Source: Iris pallida (Eukaryota; Streptophyta; Magnoliopsida; Asparagales; Iridaceae). Taken from it: a stretch of 64,000 nt of DNA. The DNA lies in assembly GCA_029216955.1 (NCBI GenBank), contig JANAVB010006998.1, forward strand, positions 1,311,800-1,375,799. The letters run 5' to 3'. Below the pieces are notes generated by a model. It was not told the origin of the DNA. It worked only from the letters and a program-made list of their open reading frames with translations, and made no database searches. Below, piece by piece: positions 34,064-45,338 of this stretch; position 1 is the first letter of the stretch, and every line of letters starts with the position of its first letter. The position numbers and the translations under genes are program-made.

Positions 34064-36561
34064 TCATACACCACTCAGAAAAATTTTTGTCCTCAAAACT
34101 AACTGAGTACTTACTTACCGACTTATCACTTGTTTCAACATCCTACGTTTGTTGCACATATTTCTCCTATACATTTCTCAAATCCGATCCACGCTCGTGC
34201 TACCCTTAATCTTTTTTCAAAGTTTACGATCTCAAAATCCTCGATACCTTTCCATTCCTCAAGTCTTACTTGATTCAACATATCACTTAGTTGGATCGTG
34301 TACATATTCTAGGCGTCCCCAAAATACATACATTTCAGCCAAGCCTCGTGATAGAGAATCTGCCATCACCACTCGAGTTGGATCGTGCACATATTCGGGC
34401 ATCCCTGATATACGTGCATGTCAAACGAGACTCGCGAGTGGTGCCTCCACAAATCCTACCACGTCGCACTCGGACGTCTGCCTAACCGCTAGGCTATGTC
34501 TTTCCGTCAGTATTGGAATCATAGTTCCCCAAACAACAATAACAACACTGACCCCATCCTAAGGTCAAACCAAATTGATAGTACGGGATTTTCTACCCAA
34601 GCTCGCATCACTCCGATCTCTAAACATCAAGCATCGATTCCCTACACACATCCCAATATTCATCGCATGGGGTCTGAGTCATTCCGCAAATCCCTACGAC
34701 AACTTACGTTCAACCAAATCCATGATGTATCAATATCGCTCGTTCAAGAAGCCATTTAGCATAGTCTATCTCTTCGAACACATTCGACATAATTCGCCTA
34801 TCAATCCTTCCAAGTCAAGCATGCTACGACACAATTCATCGCTAAACCATAATTCACATTTCATATTCCCTAAGTCATTCATCCTAATTTACGTATTCGA
34901 TCATGAGGTCGTCTAGCTTAACAATATATTGCGTCCCGATCTCACGTGATTCAGATTATCCATGGTGGGCATGAATCACCATACACGCTCCTGTGGGTTA
35001 ATCATCCTCATCAGGATGTAACACTTGTTTTGTGTGTAGACTAATTCATTCTCGATGCGCGGATTGGTCCTACTCAATCCTCAAGTTTTATTCATTCGTC
35101 AATCGCAAGTCCAAATATCCTCGAATTTTCATTCACATCAAACCAACAAGTCGAGACAATCAAAGTTGCCACGTCCTGATTTTTCGAGTTCAATCATTCC
35201 CGCGACATGAATCACCATGTCAGCGCTCACGCAGAACGATCGCTCCAAATCTGACGTAACGTATGTGCGAGACTAGAGTTACGCTCGCACAAGATAAGAA
35301 TGTCGACGCTGTGGTTATCCGCATAACCATCAAGACACTTCTATTTTTATCTAAGATTCATCTCAATCAAAATCCTAAGTATAGCATCCAACAGAACAAT
35401 CATAATTACACGATCGTTATTCGTCGAGTCAGAGTACCCCCGAGTTATCGCATGTCGATCTTTGATACACCTCAATACCATCAATGACATGCATAACCTG
35501 ACGATCTTCCTTTGCAACAAGTTACGAGTCATGCGAATGATGCTATCGTCAGACTGGATAATCTCCTCGACATTCAAATTCAAGTTCATCATTATCCCTC
35601 AAATCATTCACAACATCAATTTCCTCAAACCTAAATTCACGTATCGTTCATCCGTCCATCTTAAGTCATCGACCAACGTATTTCCTCAATTCGCATTATT
35701 CCTTGCTAACTCGAATCATTGAGCAACATTCAATCCAATCCTTAGAGTCATTGCGTAACTTCAAAATCCAACTTTTCGTGCACGCTATCTTCCCATAGTG
35801 CTAACTTTTTCTATATGATCTACCTATCGATTTCCTCGATTTGATTTTACCTACTCAATCCTTTTTGTATTTCATACTCGCGCCATCAATTACGTACACG
35901 TTCCGTGCATGTCAATTCTAGGTTGTTCTAATCAACATGTCAAATCTCAAGACTACTACTTATTCAACGATACTCAATCTACGGCTTTGCATACACGCGA
36001 CGCTTGCTGATAGACTCATCGACACCCCGTATCCTCAATCGATCGATCGATATCCTTGAAGCTATCGCATACACCACTCAGGGATGAAGTCATTCAACAA
36101 ATCCTCAACTTACCATTCAAATCAAAATTGACTTCTTCAAATTTTTTGTTCGAACCATTCCTCGAATTCTAAGCACGCACATCTATATCGCATCGACGTT
36201 ATCGTCGCTCGATAGCACCCCTATCGATAGTCATCTCACTTTACTCAATCGAGTTCAACTTATTATAGCTTGAAACATTACGAATCCTGCACTCGACTTT
36301 GCTAGGGTCGACACAAATCCTTGGTGTATATGCCCAGCCCGACTTAGCCAACCGTACTTATGCAAACCATCTTTTTGTTTTGTGAAAAAAGGTTCTCCTA
36401 TGTTTTGCAAAATAGATAGACTTATTGTATAGACATCCATAGGATATTTGAGAGAGAGAGAGCGCACCAACGATATCAATACTTCAGAGTTTGCGGAAAC
36501 ATCGGAGTTAAAGAATTCAATCGATAGTCCAAGGACGTAAAGTCGTGTTCTGATACCATTA
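34064..36561 (-). other. Internal region of element C, no recognisable coding sequence
   Basis: About 2.5 kb with many TCGA/TCAA-rich stretches. No frame on either strand shows gag, protease, RT or integrase motifs; the longest open stretches (about 74-137 codons) lack family features. Short internal duplications occur near 34290 and 34380 (TTGGATCGTG(T/C)ACATATTC). The minus-strand primer site lies at its right end. Confidence 0.6.
36547..36558 (-). promoter_or_regulatory. Primer binding site of element C (initiator tRNA-Met type)
   Basis: The minus strand reads TGGTATCAGAAC, the standard plant retrotransposon primer site complementary to initiator tRNA-Met, three bases after the LTR end. 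It sets the minus orientation of C. Confidence 0.85.
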
Positions 36562-38146
36562 TGTCACGTCCCGCTCCCGTAGGATTAATCGTCCTCTCTA
36601 AGGCATGATTCCGTATGAGCCTACATTGCGCTCATGCAAGGCGGGTTCAATAACGACCAATTTCAGCAGCTGCGATGGGGTCGTGGCACAGAAGTCCCAA
36701 GCAGAGACTTTGAATAATAGCAGCAAAATTTGAAGAAAACACAAGTTATTCAAAAGAACCTCTTTATTGATATTGAATAAGGATTACAATATGGCGCAAG
36801 GCCAAGATTACAAGTTACTCAGCTCTCTCTCATCTCTCAAATACAAGTCTTGAGCCAGCGGATGCTTCGGAAGGCGACGTCCATATATTATATCCCATAT
36901 AAGTCTTGACTCCATGCGGCCGTACACTTCAAATCGCCAAGGAATACCGTACCTTGACGCATCCAAGTGAGCTCCACGCCACAAGCTTCTACATGTTACA
37001 TAAAAACTATATAGGTGTCAGTATTCAACTGTACTGGTGGAATGAGCTCCTCGCCCACCTATACAAAACCAACAAGTTTGATTTACTTTCGTGTAACATA
37101 GTCACTTCTTATCAATTATCTTTCTAGTCTTGTCTTAGGATCAGTTTTAGGACAAACGTCTTGGCCTATTTTGTATCTCAAGACTATCCCATGCTTGCAT
37201 CAACGTTAACCTATCAAGTCGTTCTTGTCTTTCGGCCCGTAATCAAAGATGCAACTACTCGGTGAGACTCCATTTCCATGTGACCATGCTATAAATCTTT
37301 GTGCCGTGTCTCGCAACTCAGTGTAACTTAACAATATCGGTGTCTCGCGGCCGTTGCTACTTTGATCACCAACTGACCCAATCACGACTTGTGGTTTAAG
37401 CGTCACTCGACCGACTTTGTCTTGCGGCGCTTCCTGACTTAAACTCAAAACAACTCAAACCAACTTATAAAACTTATATACCGATAACTTACCACTCGAT
37501 ATCACATCTCGTGCCGAAGCACGCCGCCTACGTTGCAACCAAATCTTAGGCCCAACATTGTGTTCTAACTTGTCGACAAGTTATCCATGACAATACAAGA
37601 CTCGACTCAAATTGACGTCTCACACAATCATTCTACCTCTAGTGTTACCATCTCTTTCAGGGCCAAGTTTAATCCTTCTCACATCTGAGACCTTGCCTCG
37701 ACGACCCAGTCGCGAGCATTCTTCTTTCTTGTCCTATTATTTTTATTCAACTCAGAACGACCATTTGATAGCTCTTTTTCTAAAATTGACTTGAAATCAA
37801 TCGTAGCTCGTGCCTTAAACACCAAGTCCATGCATCGTGCCTTAAGCCAACTGAACTCTATGCGACACCACCGCCCATGTCATAATCTATATGACAGGCC
37901 TTGAGACCGAAAGACTATGTGGTTATACCCAGCCGTAGAACTTGTAGGACCGTGCTTGCTACTACTTCAATAGCCTAACATAACTTGCCTAACTTAACTT
38001 TGCAACAACTTGATGAGCAAAGGCTGCATCAAGCTTTGTCTTAATGGAACGTGCCGTGCACGCGTTCGACTTTGAACGACCAAGTCATTTGGGTGCGCCT
38101 AGACTTATGTCACAAGCCGCTCAACGTAACTTAACTCATGGGCAAG
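36562..38146 (-). repeat. LTR-C, right copy, first segment
   Basis: It starts TGTCACGTCCCGC and lacks the 282 bp found in the left copy. It crosses the intact element D target near 37746-37755 and is cut at AAG (38144-38146) by CACTA-2. Confidence 0.85.
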
Positions 38147-38580
38147 CACTACAAGAAAAATGGCTTTTCTTGACGGTTTTTCCCCGTCAAGAAAGACTTT
38201 TCTTGACGGTTTTGGATCCGTCATCTAGGCCCCCGTCAAGAAAAGTCGACACTTTTCTTGACGGTTTTTTGTTTGTATCCTTGACGGTTTTAAACCGTCA
38301 AGAAACATGCGTTATCTTGACGGTTTTAAACCGTCAATAAAACAAACAAAAAACCGTCAAGAAAAGTGTCGACTTTTCTTGACGGGGGCCTAGATGACGG
38401 CTAATAACCGTCAAGAAAAGTCTTTCTTGACGGGGAAAAACCGTCAAGAAATTGTTTTTTGGTGTTTGCAAACCGTCACGAAATGAATTATTTTTTGACG
38501 TTTTTGCAACCGTCAAGTTAAAAACCGTCAAGGAATAAAAAAATTTGCCGTTTTACAACCGTCAAGATAAACATAATATA
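38147..38580. repeat. CACTA-2 left subterminal repeats
   Basis: Many copies of TTGACGGTTT and AAACCGTCAAGAAA in both orientations. The block 38155-38275 is largely the reverse complement of 38335-38450, forming a long hairpin inside the end. Both terminal repeat arrays share the same core with 52519-52820. Confidence 0.9.
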
Positions 38581-41147
38581 TTCCAGAAATCCAATTACCA
38601 AATACACATAATTACACAGAATCCAATTCCAGAATCAATATATAATATCACAAGCATCACACAACTATAATACACAATTTTTATATTAAAAAATACGTTG
38701 TTCGTACATCCAAACATCCAACAAGTACATCCAACCACAAACACGTTCGTACACCATAAATATCCTAAACATTTATAGGAGTAAATTAACCAAAATATCT
38801 CTGAACCCAGAGCAGCATGCAACAAGTACATCCAACAAGTACATCCAAACGTCCAACCACAAACACGTTCGTACACCATATATACATATCCAAAACATAT
38901 TTACAGGAGTAGATTAACCAAAATATATCTGAACCCAGAGCAGCATTTCCTTTAGGTTAATCTGCAAACAAGGTGAACATAACATTATAAGTCAGCAACA
39001 CAACTGAAATTCAATCAAATTTTGAATGGACAGAACAATCTAGGGAGGACTCAAATGTTGCAGTAGTTTAAATGTGCAGGAAATCAGTTGGGGAAAAAAA
39101 TACAGAAATAGAGAGACAGTTCAGTTTAACATTCAATTCCCAATTAACATCAACAACAACCCCCAACCATCTCAGATATCACAGCATAGAAAACAACTAA
39201 GGTTAAACCCAGTTGAGTTATAACATTCAGTTCTTACTGAAAACTCAAATTATTTAGCAATTTCAAACCCAGACTAAACCCATATTCCCAGATTTGCAGT
39301 TCATAATACCCCCATATACTAGTTAACATAGGATACAATCTCAGATTTATAAAATGGAACCCATTCTCAGGTTGGGGTCATATCTGTCAATACTCAGTCC
39401 ATTAGAAACCTATGATATCACAAACAAATGCAATGTATAAAACTCCCAATTCTGGAAAAGCACAACTAATATACATAGGTAACAGAAATCAAGCAAAAGT
39501 ATCATGTTAGTTTTTGAAATCAAGAAAAACATGTGAGTATCAGAACTCTACATCAGAAAACCCAAGTATACATATGAATCTCAGGCATGGTTGCATGTTA
39601 CCATATCAATTTACATTTAGCAATCAAGTAAATTTAATGAACATTAAAACTCAGAAATGGTTCAGTTAAGCACTCAGTTTAGCACTCTTAACATATTAAG
39701 CAATCCCAACACCAATCTCAGGTTTTAGACATTCATTAAGAACCCAGTTATATTCAACAAATCAAAGACTCCATTTCTCAGTTAACATGTGAACTCAGGT
39801 TTCAAGCATACCAAATAAACCCAGTTATATTCAACAAATCAAAGACTCTTGCTATTAAAACCCCATTACTTGTCATGCCACAGGGCTATACCAACCAAGG
39901 TTCACAGTATCGGTATCGGACTATTCCTATGAGTATTGGTATCGGCAATATCGGTAGTATCGGCTGTATCGGATCGGAGTATCGGATTTTTTGGTATCAG
40001 AAAACAGACAATTATTAATAAATTATTTACATTTAAAAACATATATTTTATACATTTAGGCATAATTTTAAGTATTTTCAGTGTTATTTCTTAGTAGTTT
40101 TGAAACTAAATAAAATATTAGTCACCTTACCGATTGGCTTACATACAATAGATTGATTTTCTTCTTTTACATGCTTTTACAACCTTATTATGCTTCAAAC
40201 CCTTGTTGATTTGTCTTTTTCGTTTAATTTTTCTTTGCCGAATTGTCCGGAAAAGAGACCCTCATTGTCGGTATCGGCCAGTATCGGGTATCGGTCGGTA
40301 TCGGATCGGGACATGCCAAACCGTATCGGTATCGGCCGTATCGGATCGGTATCGGCCGATACTTTAAACCATGATACTCACTCTCTATTAACACACAGAG
40401 AAACACATGACACTCCTGACACTAGCCAACCCTCTACTACAAACACTCGAGACACTACTTCTTCCCATACACTCACTCACACATGCCGTACATCACTTCC
40501 TAAGCTCAGACTAAGGGGGTCAAGCCCCTGCCACTGAAGCTCACTCTGCTGCAATATTGGTCAAGGCACTGCCCTCCTACTGTAGACCCATCAAGGCCTG
40601 CTCCTTACTGCAACTGGCAGTTCCCCCCTGCCTGCAGGGGCATAAACCCCATCCATTGACCTGCCTGCACTCCAAGGTTAACTGTTATTCTAACAGAAAG
40701 TAGGGAGCAGTCCCCAACTGATAACAACAGTCCCAATTGTTAACTGCTACAGCTATGCTCCATTATCCGAGCCCCCTCTTTATTACATATACTGATACAC
40801 TAAACTCCAACCCCTTCCTCTACACAACTGATATAATGTCAAGTGTAATTGGTATAAGATTGAGCTATAGCCCTATATCACACAAACGTACTTATATATA
40901 GCAGTCCTTATATAAATGTTGTTTCCTAATGGACATGAACTCATCTCCACACTCACAAATACCATAAACTCATTTCACATTCACTGTGGAGTAAGGAACA
41001 CAGACATACACACACACACACCAAATGCATATAACAGTCCACTCTAATCATATTCTTAAAACAGTCCACCATTTCCCCTCTCTTAAGAGATGCTCAAAAT
41101 CTTGTCCATGAAGTAGATAAAGTCCAAAAATTACCTCAACTGATTGC
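38581..41147. other. CACTA-2 3' non-coding region
   Basis: No gene was seen except the inserted hairpin-family element at 39893. A ~60-bp block (ACATCCAACAAGTACATCCAA with ACAAACACGTTCGTACACC) is duplicated at about 38704-38760 and 38820-38880. Confidence 0.5.
39893..40373. mobile_element. ATCGGT-rich foldback element inside CACTA-2
   Basis: The left end AACCAAGGTTCACAGTATCGG and the right end (minus strand CATGGTTTAAAGTATCGG) are related inverted repeats. Subterminal runs of GTATCGG and its complement follow. The left end matches the right end of the element at 2695-3007. It has no ORF of its own and no clear target duplication. Confidence 0.65.
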
Positions 41148-44100
41148 TTAGATTAAGAACTGCGAAACATGATCCATCCACTCCGTACGCACTTCATTGA
41201 TTTCATCAAATGTGTATACACACTTTTCATTATACTGTTTAAAAATAGGAAGAAAAAATGAAACATAAGTGATAATATATAAATATATTATAAACATACA
41301 TGTTGATTAAGAAGAACATCACCTTGGGATTAAGCAAGCTTCGATCATATGAGATCTCTTTCATATATCTCATAACGTAGTAACCACATTCGATGGAGCC
41401 GGTTTGATTCGGTACCTATGCATAGAAAAGCAAAGATCTTACACACTTGTTCATTTTTTATTTATATATATATTAACGAGAAATATATTGAGAGAAATAT
41501 ATTGTACCTGAATTGCAATCCAGTTCAATTTAAATTTTTTTACTTGGTTACCACATTGAGCATGAAACATACGAAGCCCGCTATGCAAATTAAAGTGGAA
41601 AATATTATTTGTCATTATTAAAACATCTAACATTGACTATAGTTGTGCGAAGTATTGGGACAGATATATTCATGCATACCTTGTTACAATGTGCTTAAGA
41701 TCATCACAGATGCAACTTCCCAAAGAATCCAAATAGTATGCTCTCATTAGTAAAAGATCAATGACTACCAAAACCCAATGATCACTGTAACACCATATAA
41801 CACCAAGATATATACAAGTTATTGAGTATACAACCAAACAATTGCTAAATAACACAAGTTCAAAGCGACAAAGCATGTCAAGAGAAATAGTCGACCTTGT
41901 TTGTGACTGTGAAGTGGTTGATTATTGGTCGTGTGGTTTTTAAGTGAGGGAGGACTGATTTGAGTTACATATGCATGGTACAAATTGGAAAAAAAAAGGA
42001 AAACTGAAACATAAACTGAAACTGAGACTAGCCCAATATGGAAACTGGAAACTGAAACTGGGTTTCAACAGGGAACCCAACATCTCAAAGAGTATCCTAT
42101 ACTCTTATTTGGTTTCCAACAGGAACCCATCATCTCAAAGAGTATCCTATACTCTTATTTGAATATACATTCATGATTTCTTGAAAATGGGGAAAGAATG
42201 AAATATGAATATACATTCCAGCAAGTTATATGTTCCAGAATGTTATAAAAGAAAATAAGTAAGAAATGTATCACCTCGGGTTGTATGGCAAGAAAAATAG
42301 TCGACTTTCTTTTCGAGAGTTCAGACTATTACAGATATGCCTTGCCCTTCTATCCTGTGATGCCAAAAATTCTTTTATCCCTGACTTGTTTGATGGTCTT
42401 GGATCAATGAATGAAACATTCTCGTCGGAGTTTAGGTCCTTCAAACGATAGTACAATGACCTATAGTTTGTAAATAAGTTAACTCAACTTATTAATGTAA
42501 TAATAAACAATTTTAACGAGCAAAGTATTCTTGTACCTAATGTAGATTTGTATGCAATTTACTGAGAGAGGACGCATGTTAATGAAATTCTCAAAATCCT
42601 CTTGGAGAAGAGTTGTAATTGTTGGGGTACCAAACAAGTCACTGTCAAATGGAACCCGAACTGACGTTTTTTCAGTTACCAACCTTTGTGCGAGTATAGC
42701 AAAGTATTCCATTCCCGGTGGATTTTTAAATGACCTTGTTATTCTTGTAGAAGCTCTCGTAGGTGATTTAACTTTACTTGGTGTCTTCGTTTTCTCTTTA
42801 GGAGCTTCCTTCACCACCATGGATTCCTAAAAAACGCGAGTTCAAAGTGAAAAAGCATGACAAAAATAAGCATGTATTCATTCAAAGGGAACTGACATGT
42901 ACCTTTGTTTTATTCTTCTCGCATTCAGGTTGTTTTTCAGCAAGAACCAACTCTACATTAGTTTTGATAGGGGAGTGTGCATTTATAACCTTTTCAGAAA
43001 AGTTGGAACTCGTATCAGAAATGTTCAAACAATAGAATGAAGAGGAAAGACACTTATAATGGAATGTATACAGAAGTTCATAATGCTAGAAACGGGGATA
43101 AAAAAAGTTGGCACTTAAATTCATAATGCTAGAAATGGGGATGAAATTAAACCTTTTTCATATGACTTGGCCTCCGCGATCCTTCGGAAGGAGAACTCGG
43201 TGCATTCATGGTAGGGATTGGAGGAATTGAGGCAGTTACAAGCTTTTCCGGAAAGTTAGAACTGGTATCAGATATTGGCGTACCACATAAACCTTGTGAA
43301 AGTAAGTTATTTATCATCTTATTTTTCATCTCAATCTCATCAAGCAACTTTTTTTTCTCCTCCTCCCAACCAATCGGAGCTTTAGGAGTGTGAAAAAAAG
43401 ATCTTGGGGTGACATATTTTCCCATGGCCGTAACACGACCAGTGTGCTCGGGCCTCTCCATTGCATAACACAAAGCATCACGATTCTCAGGAATAGACAA
43501 CTCTCCAGAAGTAATTTTTTTCTTCACTTCATCCTATAAAAATATGGAACTTATGTTAGTATATCTTAATATGAAGTGCAAAAAAGAATGTTATGAAAAT
43601 GAACTATAGTAACTGAGACTTTCTTACAATCTTATCCACCATCGCTTGTGTGACTGGATCATAGACCAATGTAGAAGAATCGTCTTCTTCAACATGTTCA
43701 TTAGAACCCCCTTTAGCCCTTTTTTGTTTTTTCCGAGCTAGCTTCCAAAAAGGCAACGGTCTACATCTTCCTCAGAATATGTACCATCCTTCTTCTATTT
43801 TTCAATGTTAAAAATGAACATTCTCTAAAATAATTACTTAAAATTCCAAATGAAATATATAAAACTCATTATAAGATTACTTACAATTTCTTCTCTTAAA
43901 CCTGCATAGCCTTTTCGGCTTAGCCTATGGTTGTACACATGTTTCCCTCTCTTGTTTTGTTGCTCTATGCGACGCTTCTGAAATCATAATAGAATTTATT
44001 TCTATGATTAGTAAGAACTCATGAAGTGGCAAAGTTAATCAAATTCTCTAGACCGATACCTGAAAGTCCTCGGAAAGTTGAGACGTCACAAACTTGGACC

Positions 44101-45190
44101 ATTGATTTGGATTGATAAAGCTATAATTTGGAGGTGGATTTTTCAAATGTGCAAGGTTGTCCATATTGGCAAGAACATAATCGGTTAAGGCATGCCTAAA
44201 CGACTTAGTTGCAACACCCATCGTTTGCATTAAATTTCGTTTAGCTCTTGGATCTATAATAAAACTTTGCTGCATATTAAGTAAGATTAATATATTTTAG
44301 AATATAAGCAATCAATAAACTCAAAATAATTTCTCTTCAATAAAATTTACCTCAACCGAGGCCCATGCATTATCTTTAATATTTGTAGGAACCTTTCTCC
44401 AATCATCATAAGTGATTGGTATCATACTGCGTGCAATTACCCCAAGAAAACTAACACATTCTGCCCCAGCCTCCCCAATAGGCTGACCTGCCTCGTTGAA
44501 TGTGACTATTTTTTTCATTCCATCACTTCTTCTTTTTATAGTTCGCTCCAACATTGTTGGGCCTCTTGTTGCTTTTTTCGAGGCGACATATTCCACGTGG
44601 GGAGGGTTCATCTGTAGAACCTGTGACAAAAACAAGCACATAAGTAAGATATGTAAAAAAACTAGAGAGTTTGATAAGTTGTATCTTAAGAAGCAACTGT
44701 ACGAGCAACAAAAACTGCAGGATATTTAGCCTTTTGTATCAGACTTGTGCAGAGATACTCGAGTTTCTCTTAATTTCAGTATCAGTAGCAACTATCCATA
44801 AAACTTCTTGACTTGTCACACTGTGCCATGCATTTACTCCTTGAATAAGGAATTAGATATAAATGGTAAGTTCTAACGTAGTTCAGGTACTGTCAGTATT
44901 CTAATGCCATCTTAGCAATTGACCCTCGGAAGTTGGTTGTTCAAGTATCAGTAGCAACTATCCATGAAGTTACATTTTAACAAGTCTGCCAACTAATCCA
45001 GAAAAATATTTATATCATAAGAATTACCTGATTACTACTCTACATGTGCATAAGAATTACTCATATCCATGTTAGTACGTAGTGACAGGGAGGGTACTAG
45101 TAGATAGAAAAAATATGATGCAAACCTCTTTTGCTTTCCTCTTCTTGCTATTGTTGGAGTGGCTAATATTATGCACATTGGATGTCTGCA
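41148..45190 (-). CDS. Transposase_24-type protein joined to a Ulp1-like (C48) cysteine protease, CACTA-2
   Basis: A multi-exon minus-strand gene. The Transposase_24-type blocks are ERTIKRRSDGMKKI and PITYDDWRKVPTNIK (44345-44615), NPNQWSKFVTSQLSEDFQ (44048-44275), STLVYDPVTQAMVDKI (43628-43740) and PENRDALCYAMERPEHTG (43147-43542). The protease exons are 42537-42827, 42275-42460, 41680-41784, 41508-41580, 41323-41415 and 41148-41234. They join in frame with consensus GT/AG borders. Catalytic residues are visible: His in SDHWVLVVID, Asp in YYLDSLG and Cys in IECGYYVM; the gene ends at TAA 41148-41150. An A-run at 43747-43751 seems one base short, which shifts frame before the WKLARKKQ part. 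The 5' end is uncertain. Ulp1 proteases cleave SUMO; the role in transposons is unknown. Confidence 0.75.
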
Positions 45191-45338
45191 AGGTGGCCAA
45201 AAATAAATTAGTAGCTTAGTAACAGATATCACACTATTAAAGTCAAACAAAATAAGTAGCTTGTATAAGTAAAAAAGAGACAATGAAGTAAAAGTAAAAA
45301 CAGACCTACTCCAAAAGTTGGCAGATACAAATATAAAT

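Noticed and set aside
34486..34496. Pol III A-box-like TAGCCTAGCGG on the minus strand inside element C
   Set aside because: No matching B box or tRNA-like body is visible nearby, so a SINE cannot be supported.
34149..34562. 137-codon ORF in element C
   Set aside because: No gag or other family motifs; overlaps other open stretches in AT/TC-rich sequence.
38044..38531. Open frames with repeated FLTVFPRQERLFLTV-like peptide
   Set aside because: Translation of CACTA-2 subterminal TTGACGG repeats, not a protein gene.
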